From positions 62,001 through 126,000 of the forward strand of contig JAJBVD010000034.1 in assembly GCA_020859985.1 (NCBI GenBank): a DNA stretch of 64,000 bases, written 5' to 3'. Within the stretch, counting starts at the first letter, position 1; every line of letters starts with the position of its first letter. Positions 1-8,655 of the stretch are shown in pieces. Under the pieces are notes generated by a model. That model saw nothing but the letters and a program-made list of their open reading frames with translations, ran no database searches and was not told where the DNA came from. This DNA is from Clostridiales bacterium. GTDB lineage: Bacteria; Bacillota; Clostridia; Lachnospirales; Lachnospiraceae. A program made the position numbers and the translations under genes.

Positions 1-718
1 CCCGTTCATATATCTGTGAAAAATCCACCTTGCAGTCTCCATCATAGATGCCGACAGGCACAGTCTCTTCAAACTCATATTCTCTGGGCGTATCCGATTT
101 TTCAAATTCGTACACCCGGATCTGTCTCCAGTCCGGATCGACGATCCAATATTCTCTCACACCGGCCCGTTTGTATTTTGCCAGCTTCAGCCCCCGATCC
201 TTTTTGGACGTGGACTTTGAGAGAATCTCCACGATCAGATCCGGCGCGCCAAATATCCTGCCCTTCTTTAGCTTCGACGGATCACAGATGATCACCACAT
301 CCGGCTGCACCATTGTCCTGTCGTCGCAGTCCAGCTGCACGTCTATCGGGGAAACAAAGGTATAACAGGAGCCGTGCTTTCTGTCTATGTAATCCCTAAA
401 GGACTGACAAATCCGGGATCCGATATCCTGGTGGATGTAGGTTGGTGCATACATAACAAAAAACACACCGTCGATCAGTTCCACCCGCTGGTCGTCCGGC
501 AGAGCCATATAGTCCTCCACCGTATACTCTCCCTGCCGTTTGCGCACCTGATATTCCGCCAGTGCCTCTGAGACTATGGACGGCGTCTCCGGATCATTCC
601 ACGGCCAGGAATATCCATATTCCGTATTTTCCCATTCGTTTTTCTTTTGTAAAGGTTCTTTTTCTTCATTCATCTTTTGTACTGAGATTCTTTCCTTAAA
701 TTCTTTCCTCTCAGTCAT
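1..718 (-). CDS. Uma2-family (DUF820) endonuclease-like protein, partial
   Basis: The minus strand stays open from an ATG at 718 to the window edge, giving about 239 residues without a stop, so the C-terminus is cut off. The translation shows the Uma2/DUF820 restriction-endonuclease-like core: a YTVEDYMALPDDQRVELIDG start, then VQPDVVIICD, then PDLIVEILSKSTSKKDR and YKRAGVREYWIVDP. These hold the acidic and lysine residues of a PD-(D/E)XK fold. About 60 charged residues precede the domain. An AGGAGG lies at 731-736, 12 bases before the ATG. An in-frame ATG at 751 lies upstream of that site and is less likely. Proteins of this family are common in several copies in Firmicutes and cyanobacteria, and their biological role is not settled. 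The family call is firm; substrate and activity are unknown. Confidence 0.85.
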   Translation of the reverse strand, partial: MTERKEFKERISVQKMNEEKEPLQKKNEWENTEYGYSWPWNDPETPSIVSEALAEYQVRKRQGEYTVEDYMALPDDQRVELIDGVFFVMYAPTYIHQDIGSRICQSFRDYIDRKHGSCYTFVSPIDVQLDCDDRTMVQPDVVIICDPSKLKKGRIFGAPDLIVEILSKSTSKKDRGLKLAKYKRAGVREYWIVDPDWRQIRVYEFEKSDTPREYEFEETVPVGIYDGDCKVDFSQIYER

Positions 719-934
719 TCTTAAAACTTTTCCTCCTTTTCCACGTCTCATTCCCTGAATCAGGCTGAAGATGAACCCTCACCGTGCAGACGCTGTTTTT
801 TTGTTTGCGTCTCATCATAACACGAAGTTCTCATATTTGCAACTGTTTTTCTCTTTTTATTTAAAATTATTTTTGTAACATTTCAATATTAACAGAATAC
901 CTTTTTCTGGTGTTTCATTGCCAATTCCGGCGCA

Positions 935-2662
935 TCACCGATTCTCATACAGCCTGGTATAGACGCCGTTCTTCGCTAACAGTTCCTCGTGCGTTCCCTG
1001 CTCCTCGATACCATTCGGGGTGAGGACAAGAATCTTCTGCGCGTTGCGGATGGTGGAAAGACGATGCGCGATCACGAAGGTCGTGCGGCCCTTTGCCAGT
1101 TTTTCCAAAGACTGCTGTACGATGCGCTCGCTCTCATTGTCGAGGGCGGATGTCGCCTCGTCAAAGATCAGGATCGGCGGGTTTTTCAGGAAAACGCGCG
1201 CGATGGAAAGGCGCTGCTTCTGGCCGCCGGAGAGCTTCACGCCGCGCTGGCCGATGTCCGTGTAATAGCCGTTCGGCAGCTGGGAAATAAATTCATGGGC
1301 GTTTGCCAGCTTTGCCGCCTCGATGACTTCCTCATCAGTCGCGTCCGGCCGGCCGTAGCGGATGTTCTCCATGATGTTTTCTGTAAACAGGTAAACGTCC
1401 TGCTGCACGATGCCGATCTGTCTGCGCAGATCCGCGAGCTTGATTTTGCGGATATCCGTGCCGTCCAGCAGAATCTCACCACTGTCCACATCGTAGAAGC
1501 GGGGAATCAGGCTGCACAGGGTCGTTTTTCCTCCGCCAGACGCCCCGACGATCGCCAGGTAATCCCCGGCCTTCACATTCAGGTCGATGTGGCTTAAGAC
1601 AGTCTCCTGTCCCTCTTCATATTTAAAAGAGACATTTCGAAATGCGATATCGCCCTTTGCCGTATCCATACCAACAGCATCCGGCGCATCCTGAATGTCC
1701 GGCTCGATGTCCATCACTTCAAGGAAGCGCTCGTATCCGGAAAATCCGTTCTGAAACTGCTCGGTCAGGGTGATCAGCTTCTTGATCGGATCGGTAAAAT
1801 TATTAATATAAAGAAGAAACGTCACCAGATCCGCGATCGCCATCAGCCCGGCTGTGATGAGGCCGGTGCCGACCAGCAGGACAACGATAGTCACAAGAGT
1901 CGTCATCGCGCCAAGCCCCGAATTGTACATCGCCATGAATTTGTAGCTCAGCTTTTTCGCCTCGACAAAGCGCTCGTTGCCGCCGTGAAATTTTTTCTCC
2001 TCAATGTGCTCGTTGCCAAAGGATTTCACCACACGAATACCGGAGAGACTGTCCTCGATCTGACCGTTGATGTCCGCCATCCGGCGTCGGTTTTCCTTGA
2101 ACGCAACCTTCATCTTTTTGTTCAGATACAGCGCATAGCAGGCAATGATCGGGATGAACAGGTAAGTCACCAGCGTCAGCTGCCAGTTGATCTGCGCCAG
2201 GATCACGCAGGAACCGATCAGCTTGATCAGGGAGATCACGATGTCCTCCGGGCCATGGTGCAGCAGCTCGCTGATATCGAACAGATCCGCGGTGATGCGG
2301 GAGAGCATCTGCCCGGTTTGATGGTTGTCATAATACGCAAAGGACAGCTTCTGGTAATGCCCGAAAATCTCAGCACGCATATCATGCTCAATCCTCGCGC
2401 CCATATTGTGTCCGTAATACCCGATATAAAAATTACAGAAGCATTCCACTGCCACCATCACGATCATCGCAATGCCAAGCTTCGTGATGATCGGAAGCGC
2501 CTCGTTCGACGGCAGCTGAATGACATTGTAGGTGATATAACGAACCACTAGCGGGATCGCCAGTGTGACCGCGCCTCCCAGAATCGCAAAAAACATATCT
2601 GAGGCAAACAGCCCCAGATATGGCTTATAATAAGAAAGCAGCCGCTTCCATTTGTGTTCCAT
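935..2662 (-). CDS. ABC exporter, fused permease and ATPase (MsbA/LmrA-like half transporter)
   Basis: This 575-residue protein has an N-terminal six-helix export domain (about residues 1-310) followed by a nucleotide-binding domain. Visible motifs are Walker A GASGGGKTT, signature LSGGQKQR, Walker B ILIFDEATSALD and the H-loop in IAHRLST. The start is set at ATG 2662 because GGGAGAG precedes it; a longer reading from 2707 adds a charged stretch without a good ribosome binding site. Such half transporters act as dimers in the membrane and export drugs, lipids or peptides. No second half gene lies beside it, so a homodimer is likely. The substrate cannot be read from sequence. glmM lies 80 bases upstream on the same strand. 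Confidence 0.9.
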   Translation of the reverse strand: MEHKWKRLLSYYKPYLGLFASDMFFAILGGAVTLAIPLVVRYITYNVIQLPSNEALPIITKLGIAMIVMVAVECFCNFYIGYYGHNMGARIEHDMRAEIFGHYQKLSFAYYDNHQTGQMLSRITADLFDISELLHHGPEDIVISLIKLIGSCVILAQINWQLTLVTYLFIPIIACYALYLNKKMKVAFKENRRRMADINGQIEDSLSGIRVVKSFGNEHIEEKKFHGGNERFVEAKKLSYKFMAMYNSGLGAMTTLVTIVVLLVGTGLITAGLMAIADLVTFLLYINNFTDPIKKLITLTEQFQNGFSGYERFLEVMDIEPDIQDAPDAVGMDTAKGDIAFRNVSFKYEEGQETVLSHIDLNVKAGDYLAIVGASGGGKTTLCSLIPRFYDVDSGEILLDGTDIRKIKLADLRRQIGIVQQDVYLFTENIMENIRYGRPDATDEEVIEAAKLANAHEFISQLPNGYYTDIGQRGVKLSGGQKQRLSIARVFLKNPPILIFDEATSALDNESERIVQQSLEKLAKGRTTFVIAHRLSTIRNAQKILVLTPNGIEEQGTHEELLAKNGVYTRLYENR

Positions 2663-2742
2663 ATTCTTCTCTCTCCCATGTCTGATTTCAAACACAGCGG
2701 TACGCAAATTGACTGCCTGCTTCCCACCTTCGTGTCGTTTTT

Positions 2743-4179
2743 TTATTCCTGAACAAGCCCCTGCTCTTTCATCACTTTGATGATCGCATCTACATGCTGT
2801 GCGCAGAGCTCGTCAGTCTTCGCCTCGGCCATCACACGGATCACCGGCTCGGTGCCGCTCTCACGCACAAGGATACGTCCCTCATCACCAAGAGCCTCCC
2901 CTGCAGCTTCGATAGCGGCCTGCACCGCCGCGTTCGCCTTTACAGCCGCCTTATCCGCGACACGCACGTTTTTCAGAAGCTGAGGATAGATCTCCACCTC
3001 GGAAGCCAGCGACGCAAGGCTTCTCTTTTTATCCATCATGACTTCCATCACCATAATAGATGTCAGGATGCCGTCACCAGTCGTCGCATATTTGGAGAAA
3101 ATAATATGTCCGGACTGCTCGCCGCCCAGGCAGTGTCCGTTCTCACACATATTCGCATAAACATATTTGTCGCCGACCGCTGTCTTTTCGTAGCGAATGC
3201 CTTCCCGTTCAAATGCCTTGTAAAGGCCGATGTTGGACATGACCGTCGTGACGACCGTATTATTTTCCAGCTGGCCGTTCTCTTTCAGATACTTTCCGCA
3301 GACATACAAAATCAGATCGCCGTTGATGATGCGCCCGTTCGAGTCGACCGCGATACAGCGATCTGCATCTCCATCGTAGGCAAAGCCGACATCCAGCCCG
3401 TTTTCAAGGACAAACTTCTTCAAAGTCTCAATATGTGTCGAACCGCAGTCGCGGTTGATATTTGTGCCATCCGGCTCATTATGAATGACATACGTTTTCG
3501 CGCCAAGCGCGTCAAAAACGCTCTTTGCGATCGAGGAGGAGCTGCCGTTTGAGCAGTCCAATCCAACCTTCGTATTCTTATAAGAGCGCGTCGCCAGAGA
3601 AATCAGGTGGCCGATGTAGCGATTCCGGCCTGCCTGATGGTCCACCGTGCGGCCGATCTTCACGCCTGTCGCCAGCGGAAGCTCACCAAGCTTCCCGTCG
3701 ATATAAGCTTCGATTTTATCCTCCACCTCTGCCTCAATCTTTTTCCCGCTGCCGCTGATGATCTTCAGGCCATTGTCGTAATAAGGATTATGGCTCGCAG
3801 AAATCATGATGCCGCAGTCAAAATCTTCCGTGCGCACCACATAGGAAACACTCGGCGTCGTCGTCGCATGGAGCAGATATGCGTCCGCGCCCGATGCCGT
3901 CAGTCCCGCAGCCAGCGCATACTCGAACATATAGCTCGAACGGCGCGTGTCCTTGCCGATGACAATACGGGCCTTCCGCCGCGGAAACTCAGAAGTGCCT
4001 CTGTCTCCGGGAGTTGCCCAGTCTGTCGTATCTGCCCCGGCAGCTGCCATTTCCGTCTGCTCGTCAACCAGCTGACCGTAATACCATCCAAGATAGCGTC
4101 CCACTTTAAACGCGTGTTCAACGTTAAGCTTCACATTCGCCTCGCCGCGAAATCCGTCTGTTCCAAAATACTTACCCAT
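2743..4179 (-). CDS. glmM: Phosphoglucosamine mutase
   Basis: GlmM converts glucosamine-6-phosphate to glucosamine-1-phosphate in the cytoplasm, on the route to UDP-GlcNAc and peptidoglycan. The 478-residue product begins GKYFGTDGFRG. It has the phosphoserine loop ISASHNPYYDNG, the metal loop DGDADR, the sugar-binding GGEQSGH and the phosphate-binding RESGTEPVIRVM. It is about 30 residues longer than usual. The excess is a loop at about residues 36-69, between WYYG and RIVIGKDTR, rich in Ala, Thr, Asp and Gly (for example EMAAAGADTTDW). The family normally has a short link there. All catalytic motifs are intact, so the enzyme should work. The insertion resembles loops seen in other proteins of this window. 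Confidence 0.95.
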   Translation of the reverse strand: MGKYFGTDGFRGEANVKLNVEHAFKVGRYLGWYYGQLVDEQTEMAAAGADTTDWATPGDRGTSEFPRRKARIVIGKDTRRSSYMFEYALAAGLTASGADAYLLHATTTPSVSYVVRTEDFDCGIMISASHNPYYDNGLKIISGSGKKIEAEVEDKIEAYIDGKLGELPLATGVKIGRTVDHQAGRNRYIGHLISLATRSYKNTKVGLDCSNGSSSSIAKSVFDALGAKTYVIHNEPDGTNINRDCGSTHIETLKKFVLENGLDVGFAYDGDADRCIAVDSNGRIINGDLILYVCGKYLKENGQLENNTVVTTVMSNIGLYKAFEREGIRYEKTAVGDKYVYANMCENGHCLGGEQSGHIIFSKYATTGDGILTSIMVMEVMMDKKRSLASLASEVEIYPQLLKNVRVADKAAVKANAAVQAAIEAAGEALGDEGRILVRESGTEPVIRVMAEAKTDELCAQHVDAIIKVMKEQGLVQE

Positions 4180-4349
4180 CTTTACTTCCTTCTTTCTGTC
4201 TTACACTTCTTGCACACATTTTCTATTTTTTTAGCAAAACTATATATTATTAAATACAGTTTTCTCCATATATTCTACAATATATTTCTTACAAAAACCC
4301 TTTTTATCCATGTTCCACTGTCCGGTTCACATAAAAAAGAATACTTCTA

Positions 4350-5144
4350 TTATTTTTTACTTCCAAACTGCCTCTGCCGCACGATCTCAAAGCTCAGCAC
4401 CCCGGCCGCGACCGACGCGTTCAGAGAATCGATATCGCCGCGCATCGGGATAGAGACTGCAAAATCGCATTTTTCACGGACGAGACGGCTCACGCCGCTG
4501 CCCTCCGCGCCGATCACCAGTCCGATCGGTCCGGTGAGATTTGCCTCATACATGGGCGGCGCGTCCATGGCGGCGCAGGCAAACCAGATGCCCTCTTTTT
4601 TCAGTTCTTCTATCGTATTTCCAAGATTCGTCACACGTGCAACCGGCGTGTAATTCAGCGCCCCCGCCGAAGCGCGCGCCACCGTCGCCGTCAGCCCTAC
4701 TGCATGCCGCTTCGGAATGATCACACCATGCGCGCCCGCCAAATTGGCGGTACGGACGATCGCCCCGAGGTTGTGCGGATCCTCGATCCCATCCAGCAGG
4801 ATCAGAAACGGAGCCTCGCCTCTTTCTTGCGCCGCCGCCAGAATATCAGCGACCTCTGCATAATCATAGGCCGCCGCACAGGCGATCACGCCCTGATGCC
4901 GGCCGGTCTGGGACATACCGTCCAAACGCTCCTTCGGCACGAAATCCATAATCGTACCGGCCTTGCGCGCCTCTCTTTTGATCGATTGGATCGGGCCGTC
5001 CTGACAACCATCCTGAATCAGCAAACGGTCGATCGTCTTCCCCGAACGGTACGCTTCGAGAACTGCATTACGGCCTTCAATGAGACCGGAATCCGCTGCA
5101 TCCGGCTGCGCATTATGCCTTTCCTGTTTTTCCAGTTTTTTCAT
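4350..5144 (-). CDS. rlmB: 23S rRNA 2'-O-methyltransferase, RlmB/TrmH (SpoU) family
   Basis: The 264-residue product has an N-terminal substrate-binding domain (LIEGRNAVLEAYRSGK) and a C-terminal SPOUT knot domain. The three SpoU motifs are visible: GIEDPHNLGAIVRTANLAGA, LVIGAEGSGVSRLVRE and IPMRGDIDSLNASVAAGV. The family methylates the ribose of G2251 in 23S rRNA. The start at 5144 follows GGGAGA. An upstream extension to 5282 is open but begins with a poor ribosome binding site and a non-family sequence. It follows mrnC on the same strand, an order common in Firmicutes, and is probably part of the cysS-mrnC-rlmB transcript. Specificity for G2251 is inferred from family and context. Confidence 0.88.
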   Translation of the reverse strand: MKKLEKQERHNAQPDAADSGLIEGRNAVLEAYRSGKTIDRLLIQDGCQDGPIQSIKREARKAGTIMDFVPKERLDGMSQTGRHQGVIACAAAYDYAEVADILAAAQERGEAPFLILLDGIEDPHNLGAIVRTANLAGAHGVIIPKRHAVGLTATVARASAGALNYTPVARVTNLGNTIEELKKEGIWFACAAMDAPPMYEANLTGPIGLVIGAEGSGVSRLVREKCDFAVSIPMRGDIDSLNASVAAGVLSFEIVRQRQFGSKK

Positions 5145-5285
5145 ATTGTCTCCCAGTATATTGACTGTGCTTCTCACATCGTTATACGTCACACCCGCGC
5201 GGGTGCCTTGTCCTGGCATCCGCAAGCAGACAGCAAGCAGATTTTTGCTGATTTTTGAGCATAGCTTCCCTTGCTTCGCCATTGT

Positions 5286-5798
5286 TCAAACATCCACAAG
5301 CAGCCCGATGCTCTCCAGCCCCTTCGCTGCCAGCTCCGTCATCCGCTCATATTTTTCTTCCAGATACAGATAGCCCATGAGTGCCTCGAAACCGGTCGCT
5401 TCCAGATATTCCGTCATAGTGGCGTTTTTCGCCTTTGTATAGGGTTTGGAATTGCGCCCCCGGCGATAAATGGCTGTCTCCTCCTCGTCAAGCTCCGGCA
5501 ATAACGCCGCGATCATTTTTGCCTGCGCTTTCGCACTGACGCAGCGCGTCACCAGTCTGTGAAGCTTCTGCGGCTGGATATCATGCCGTTTCACATAAAT
5601 GGTCCGGATGATCAGCTCATAAGCTGCGTCGCCAATGTAAGCAAGTGTCAGCGGGGCGTACTGCTTCCAGTCTCTGGACGGAAGAGCAAATCCGGCGTCA
5701 ATGCATGATACCATATCGTTTCTGATTCCAAAGCCTTTTTCATCTGTCACACCTGTTGCTTCTGCCGCACCTGTTCTCTCTGTCATGCCCGTTTCCAC
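5286..5798 (-). CDS. mrnC: Mini-ribonuclease III
   Basis: MrnC is a small RNase III without a double-stranded-RNA-binding domain that matures the ends of 23S rRNA in Firmicutes. The 170-residue product contains the RNase III signature [18 protein letters not shown], the conserved RRGRNSK stretch and a C-terminal [13 protein letters not shown] helix with catalytic acidic residues. A 40-residue N-terminal extension precedes the domain. The reading starts at GTG 5798 with GAAGG six bases upstream. An ATG at 5786 overlaps the cysS stop (ATGA) and could be used instead. The overlap with cysS implies translational coupling, and the cysS-mrnC-rlmB order supports the call. Confidence 0.9.
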   Translation of the reverse strand: METGMTERTGAAEATGVTDEKGFGIRNDMVSCIDAGFALPSRDWKQYAPLTLAYIGDAAYELIIRTIYVKRHDIQPQKLHRLVTRCVSAKAQAKMIAALLPELDEEETAIYRRGRNSKPYTKAKNATMTEYLEATGFEALMGYLYLEEKYERMTELAAKGLESIGLLVDV

Positions 5799-7222
5799 TT
5801 TACACCTTCGCGCGTATCCAGAAGCGTAATCCCCTGCTCGGCCAGCTGGTTGCGGATCTCATCCGCCCGCGCGAAATTCTTTGCCTTGCGCGCCGCCTGC
5901 CGCTCTTCAATCAACGCCTCGATATCCGCGTCCAGCAGTTCTTCCTTTTCTTCCACGATCAGGCCAAGGATGCCGCACAGAGCGACCAGCTCCCCGTACA
6001 CTGCCTGCACCAGTTCTTTTGAATTTGCGGAGGTAAGATTGCTGTTCGCGTATTTTACCAGTTCAAAAATCGCCGCGATTGCGTCCGCCGTGTTGAAATC
6101 ATCGTCCATGGCCTCGTCAAACTTTGTTTCATAGGCTTTTGCCCCGGCCAGAATCTCCTGCTCAGCGGCTGTCAGAACGGCTTCTTCCGAATCAGCGTTT
6201 TGTGCAGCGTCTTCGGCGCTGTTATTTTCCATAATATACTTCAGATTCGACACTGCATTGCGGATGCGCTCCAATCCGTTCCCGGCCGCCTCCATCAGAT
6301 CCGCGCTGAAATTCAGCGGGCTGCGGTAATGTGCGCTCAGCATAAAGAAGCGCAGCACCTGCAGGTCGTATTTCTCCGAGATCTCGCGCACGGTAAAGAA
6401 ATTGCCGAGCGACTTGGACATCTTGCGATTGTCAATATTTAAAAACGCGTTGTGCAGCCAATACCTTGCAAACGGCTTGCCATTGCAGCACTCACTCTGC
6501 GCAATCTCATTCTCATGATGCGGGAAGATCAGATCCTCACCGCCCGCATGGATATCGATCTCCTCACCAAGATACTTTTTCGACATTACCGAGCACTCGA
6601 TATGCCATCCCGGACGCCCTTCACTCCACGGCGACGGCCAGAACGGCTCGCCCTCTTTTTTCGGCTTCCAAAGCACAAAGTCCAGCGGATCTTCCTTCTG
6701 ATCTTCGCCAGTCACCAGAAGAGAACGGCCGCCCGAGCGCAGATCGTCCAGATTCTTATGGGAGAGTTTGCCGTATTCTGCAAACTTTCTGGTGCGGAAA
6801 TAGACCGTGCCGTCCACATTGTAGGCATAGCCTTTATCCATCAGCGTCTGGATCATCTCGATCATCCCGTCGATTTCCTGCGTCGCACGCGGATGAGTCG
6901 TCGCCGGGCGCACATTCATCGCTTCCATGTCCTTTTTGCACTCCGCGATGTACCGCTCAGAAATCTCCTGCGCGGAGACACCCTCCTCATTCGCTTTCGC
7001 GATGATCTTGTCATCCACGTCCGTAAAATTGGACACATAATTTACTTCATAGCCCTTGTGCTCCAGATAACGCCGCACCGTATCGAACACGATCATCGGG
7101 CGCGCGTTCCCGATATGGATCAGATTGTAGACCGTCGGCCCGCAGACATACATCGTTACCTTGCCCGGCTCCAGCGGCACAAATTCTTCTTTTCTTTTCG
7201 ACAGTGTATTGTAAACTCTCAT
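5783..7222 (-). CDS. cysS: Cysteinyl-tRNA synthetase
   Basis: CysS charges tRNA-Cys in the cytoplasm. The 479-residue product has the class I HIGH-type motif in [14 protein letters not shown], the zinc-site segments (Cys in [19 protein letters not shown] and [20 protein letters not shown]) and the KMSKS loop [12 protein letters not shown]. It ends in the helical anticodon-binding region. It is slightly longer than usual. A low-complexity Ala/Glu/Asp loop ([17 protein letters not shown]) lies between the catalytic domain and the helical bundle. A promoter with consensus hexamers lies 34-62 bases upstream. It is the first gene of an apparent cysS-mrnC-rlmB operon. No T-box leader is seen. Confidence 0.95.
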   Translation of the reverse strand: MRVYNTLSKRKEEFVPLEPGKVTMYVCGPTVYNLIHIGNARPMIVFDTVRRYLEHKGYEVNYVSNFTDVDDKIIAKANEEGVSAQEISERYIAECKKDMEAMNVRPATTHPRATQEIDGMIEMIQTLMDKGYAYNVDGTVYFRTRKFAEYGKLSHKNLDDLRSGGRSLLVTGEDQKEDPLDFVLWKPKKEGEPFWPSPWSEGRPGWHIECSVMSKKYLGEEIDIHAGGEDLIFPHHENEIAQSECCNGKPFARYWLHNAFLNIDNRKMSKSLGNFFTVREISEKYDLQVLRFFMLSAHYRSPLNFSADLMEAAGNGLERIRNAVSNLKYIMENNSAEDAAQNADSEEAVLTAAEQEILAGAKAYETKFDEAMDDDFNTADAIAAIFELVKYANSNLTSANSKELVQAVYGELVALCGILGLIVEEKEELLDADIEALIEERQAARKAKNFARADEIRNQLAEQGITLLDTREGVKWKRA

Positions 7223-7255
7223 CCTGTTTCCTCAGCTTTCCTTAATACTTTCCTC

Positions 7256-7284
7256 AGTCTATGCAAAAACCCCGCTTTTGTCAA
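7256..7284 (-). promoter_or_regulatory. Promoter of the cysS-mrnC-rlmB operon
   Basis: Read on the minus strand, TTGACA (7279-7284) and TAGACT (7256-7261) are separated by 17 bases. This is a near-consensus housekeeping sigma promoter. The predicted transcript starts near 7249, about 27 bases before the cysS ATG, leaving no room for a leader riboswitch. Confidence 0.75.
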
Positions 7285-7303
7285 TTCCTTTTCATTTCTC
7301 ATC

Positions 7304-7330
7304 ATAACTGTTTCGTACCTTTACAGTTAT
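7304..7330. repeat. Short intergenic palindrome, GTAACTG family
   Basis: Arms ATAACTG and CAGTTAT are perfect inverted copies around a 13-base centre (TTTCGTACCTTTA). Closely similar units occur at 11890-11916, 23750-23776 and 40604-40630. It lies between cysS and the HEPN gene and overlaps the HEPN stop codon. Confidence 0.65.
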
Positions 7331-7746
7331 CCTTCTTCTTCTATCGCAGTGATATAAGCATTTGCTTTCTCGCGGAACTGGCAGAAGAGAGGAATATATT
7401 CATTTAAAATCTTATCAAAGGCTTCACTCACCAAGGCACCATTATAATCGTGAGCCAGATTATTTCTCAAAGACAGCATATCCATCCACCTGTCATCTGA
7501 GATCAACCCTACCGAATATGCCGTCCGAAGTGTTTCACGGGGTGAACCGGCAGCAAAATCCAGAATTTTATGATACTTAACGATGATATCCTTCATAACT
7601 TTCCATGAAAGGTCAAACGTCAGATTGTACTTCCACGCAGTTCCGCTCAGTACGAATTTATCTTCCGGATCCCGCTGTTTCGCCTGTTCCAAACCACTCA
7701 GACAGTCACAAAAGCTTCTATATCGATTAATAAATTTTCCTTCCAT
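7327..7746 (-). CDS. HEPN-domain protein (nucleotidyltransferase substrate-binding family, HI0074-like)
   Basis: This 139-residue helical protein matches the HI0074-like HEPN family. It has the N-terminal pattern RYRSFCDCLSGLEQA, a central TWDLSWK-like stretch (TFDLSWKVMKDI), and the RX4H motif in MLSLRNNLAHDYN, where R and H are the catalytic pair of RNase-type HEPN domains. In the known two-gene modules a small MNT nucleotidyltransferase lies directly beside it and AMPylates or neutralises the HEPN toxin. Here the upstream gene is ispF, with only an 18-codon reading frame between them, and no GSRARG-type MNT motif was found nearby. It may be a relic, an orphan, or use a distant partner. Fold and motif are seen; toxin activity is inference. 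Confidence 0.75.
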   Translation of the reverse strand: MEGKFINRYRSFCDCLSGLEQAKQRDPEDKFVLSGTAWKYNLTFDLSWKVMKDIIVKYHKILDFAAGSPRETLRTAYSVGLISDDRWMDMLSLRNNLAHDYNGALVSEAFDKILNEYIPLFCQFREKANAYITAIEEEG

Positions 7747-7764
7747 AGCGGTCCATGTCCTCTT

Positions 7765-7821
7765 TCAAATATTGATCCGTTCTACCTGCTCTGTTATTTT
7801 CTCAAATGAAAGAGTTGCCAT
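7765..7821 (-). CDS. Possible 18-residue open reading frame upstream of the HEPN gene
   Basis: A short frame (MATLSFEKITEQVERINI) starts at ATG 7821 behind a good ribosome binding site (CAGGAGAAG) and ends 18 bases before the HEPN start. It could be the N-terminal stub of a lost partner gene, a coupling leader peptide, or chance. Nothing in it identifies a family. Confidence 0.3.
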   Translation of the reverse strand: MATLSFEKITEQVERINI

Positions 7822-7846
7822 AGTCTTCTCCTGTATACGCTCGAAT

Positions 7847-8473
7847 TCAGTTGTTCTGAGCATCTGCCCTCTGACTTTTCCTGCACCCCGGACAGCCCGC
7901 GCATTCGCTTCCCGCAATACCACCGTCAGGTATCGTGTTTCCGGAAATCGCGCAGCCAGACGCACCATCTCCATACATCCTGCCGTCCGCGATGCCGTCC
8001 ATCAGCGGCTGCAGCAGGCAGACAGCATGAGCGGAAATGCCCTCGCCGCTTCCGGTAAACCCGAGTCCTTCCTCCGTGGTTGCTTTCACGTTCACGCGCC
8101 CCAGCTCCAGATGCAGTGCATCCGCGATGTTCTTCTTCATTTGCTCCATATAGGGCAAAAGCTTCGGCCGCTGCGCGATGATCGTCGCATCGATGTTTTC
8201 AATTACCATACATTTTTCATCCAACATCTCCCCGACACGCTTCAGCAGTTCCACGCTGGAGATGCCTCTGTAGCGCTCATCTGTATCCGGAAAATGCTTT
8301 CCGATGTCGCCCAGCGCCGCCGCGCCGAGCAGTGCGTCCATGACCGCGTGCAGCAGCACATCCGCATCTGAATGCCCCAAAAGTCCCTTTTCGTACGGTA
8401 TTTCCACGCCTCCGAGGATCAGTCTGCGATCCTCCACAAGGCGGTGCACATCATATCCCATTCCGATCCGCAT
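7847..8473 (-). CDS. ispF: 2-C-methyl-D-erythritol 2,4-cyclodiphosphate synthase, with unusual C-terminal tail
   Basis: IspF makes the cyclic diphosphate of the non-mevalonate isoprenoid pathway in the cytoplasm. The product opens [14 protein letters not shown] (metal-binding D and H) and contains [29 protein letters not shown] and [22 protein letters not shown], all typical. The family ends about four residues later (near residue 157). Here the frame runs on for about 50 residues, rich in Gly, Ala and Cys ([10 protein letters not shown]), to residue 208. The tail has no recognised domain. A fused remnant, or a lost stop codon after a deletion, is a likely explanation. The catalytic part is complete. 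Confidence 0.92.
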   Translation of the reverse strand: MRIGMGYDVHRLVEDRRLILGGVEIPYEKGLLGHSDADVLLHAVMDALLGAAALGDIGKHFPDTDERYRGISSVELLKRVGEMLDEKCMVIENIDATIIAQRPKLLPYMEQMKKNIADALHLELGRVNVKATTEEGLGFTGSGEGISAHAVCLLQPLMDGIADGRMYGDGASGCAISGNTIPDGGIAGSECAGCPGCRKSQRADAQNN

Positions 8474-8655
8474 TGCCTGCCTCCTGTTATTCCTGTTACC
8501 ACTGTAGTGTCAAGCCGCTCAAATCCTGCCTGATATTCTTCCATGCATTCAAGACAGCGTTTAAATTCTATTTTAAGCTTCTCCCTGTACTTTCTGCCTG
8601 CATGGAAACCTGCACGTTTCTCATTGATTTACAATTCCTATTATGCAGGTATGAT

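Noticed and set aside
3607-4653. 348-codon plus-strand open frame
   Set aside because: It runs opposite glmM and into rlmB, has no ribosome site and no recognisable motif.
4350-5282. Longer RlmB starting at 5282
   Set aside because: The added 46 residues have no family match and a poor ribosome site, while ATG 5144 follows GGGAGA.
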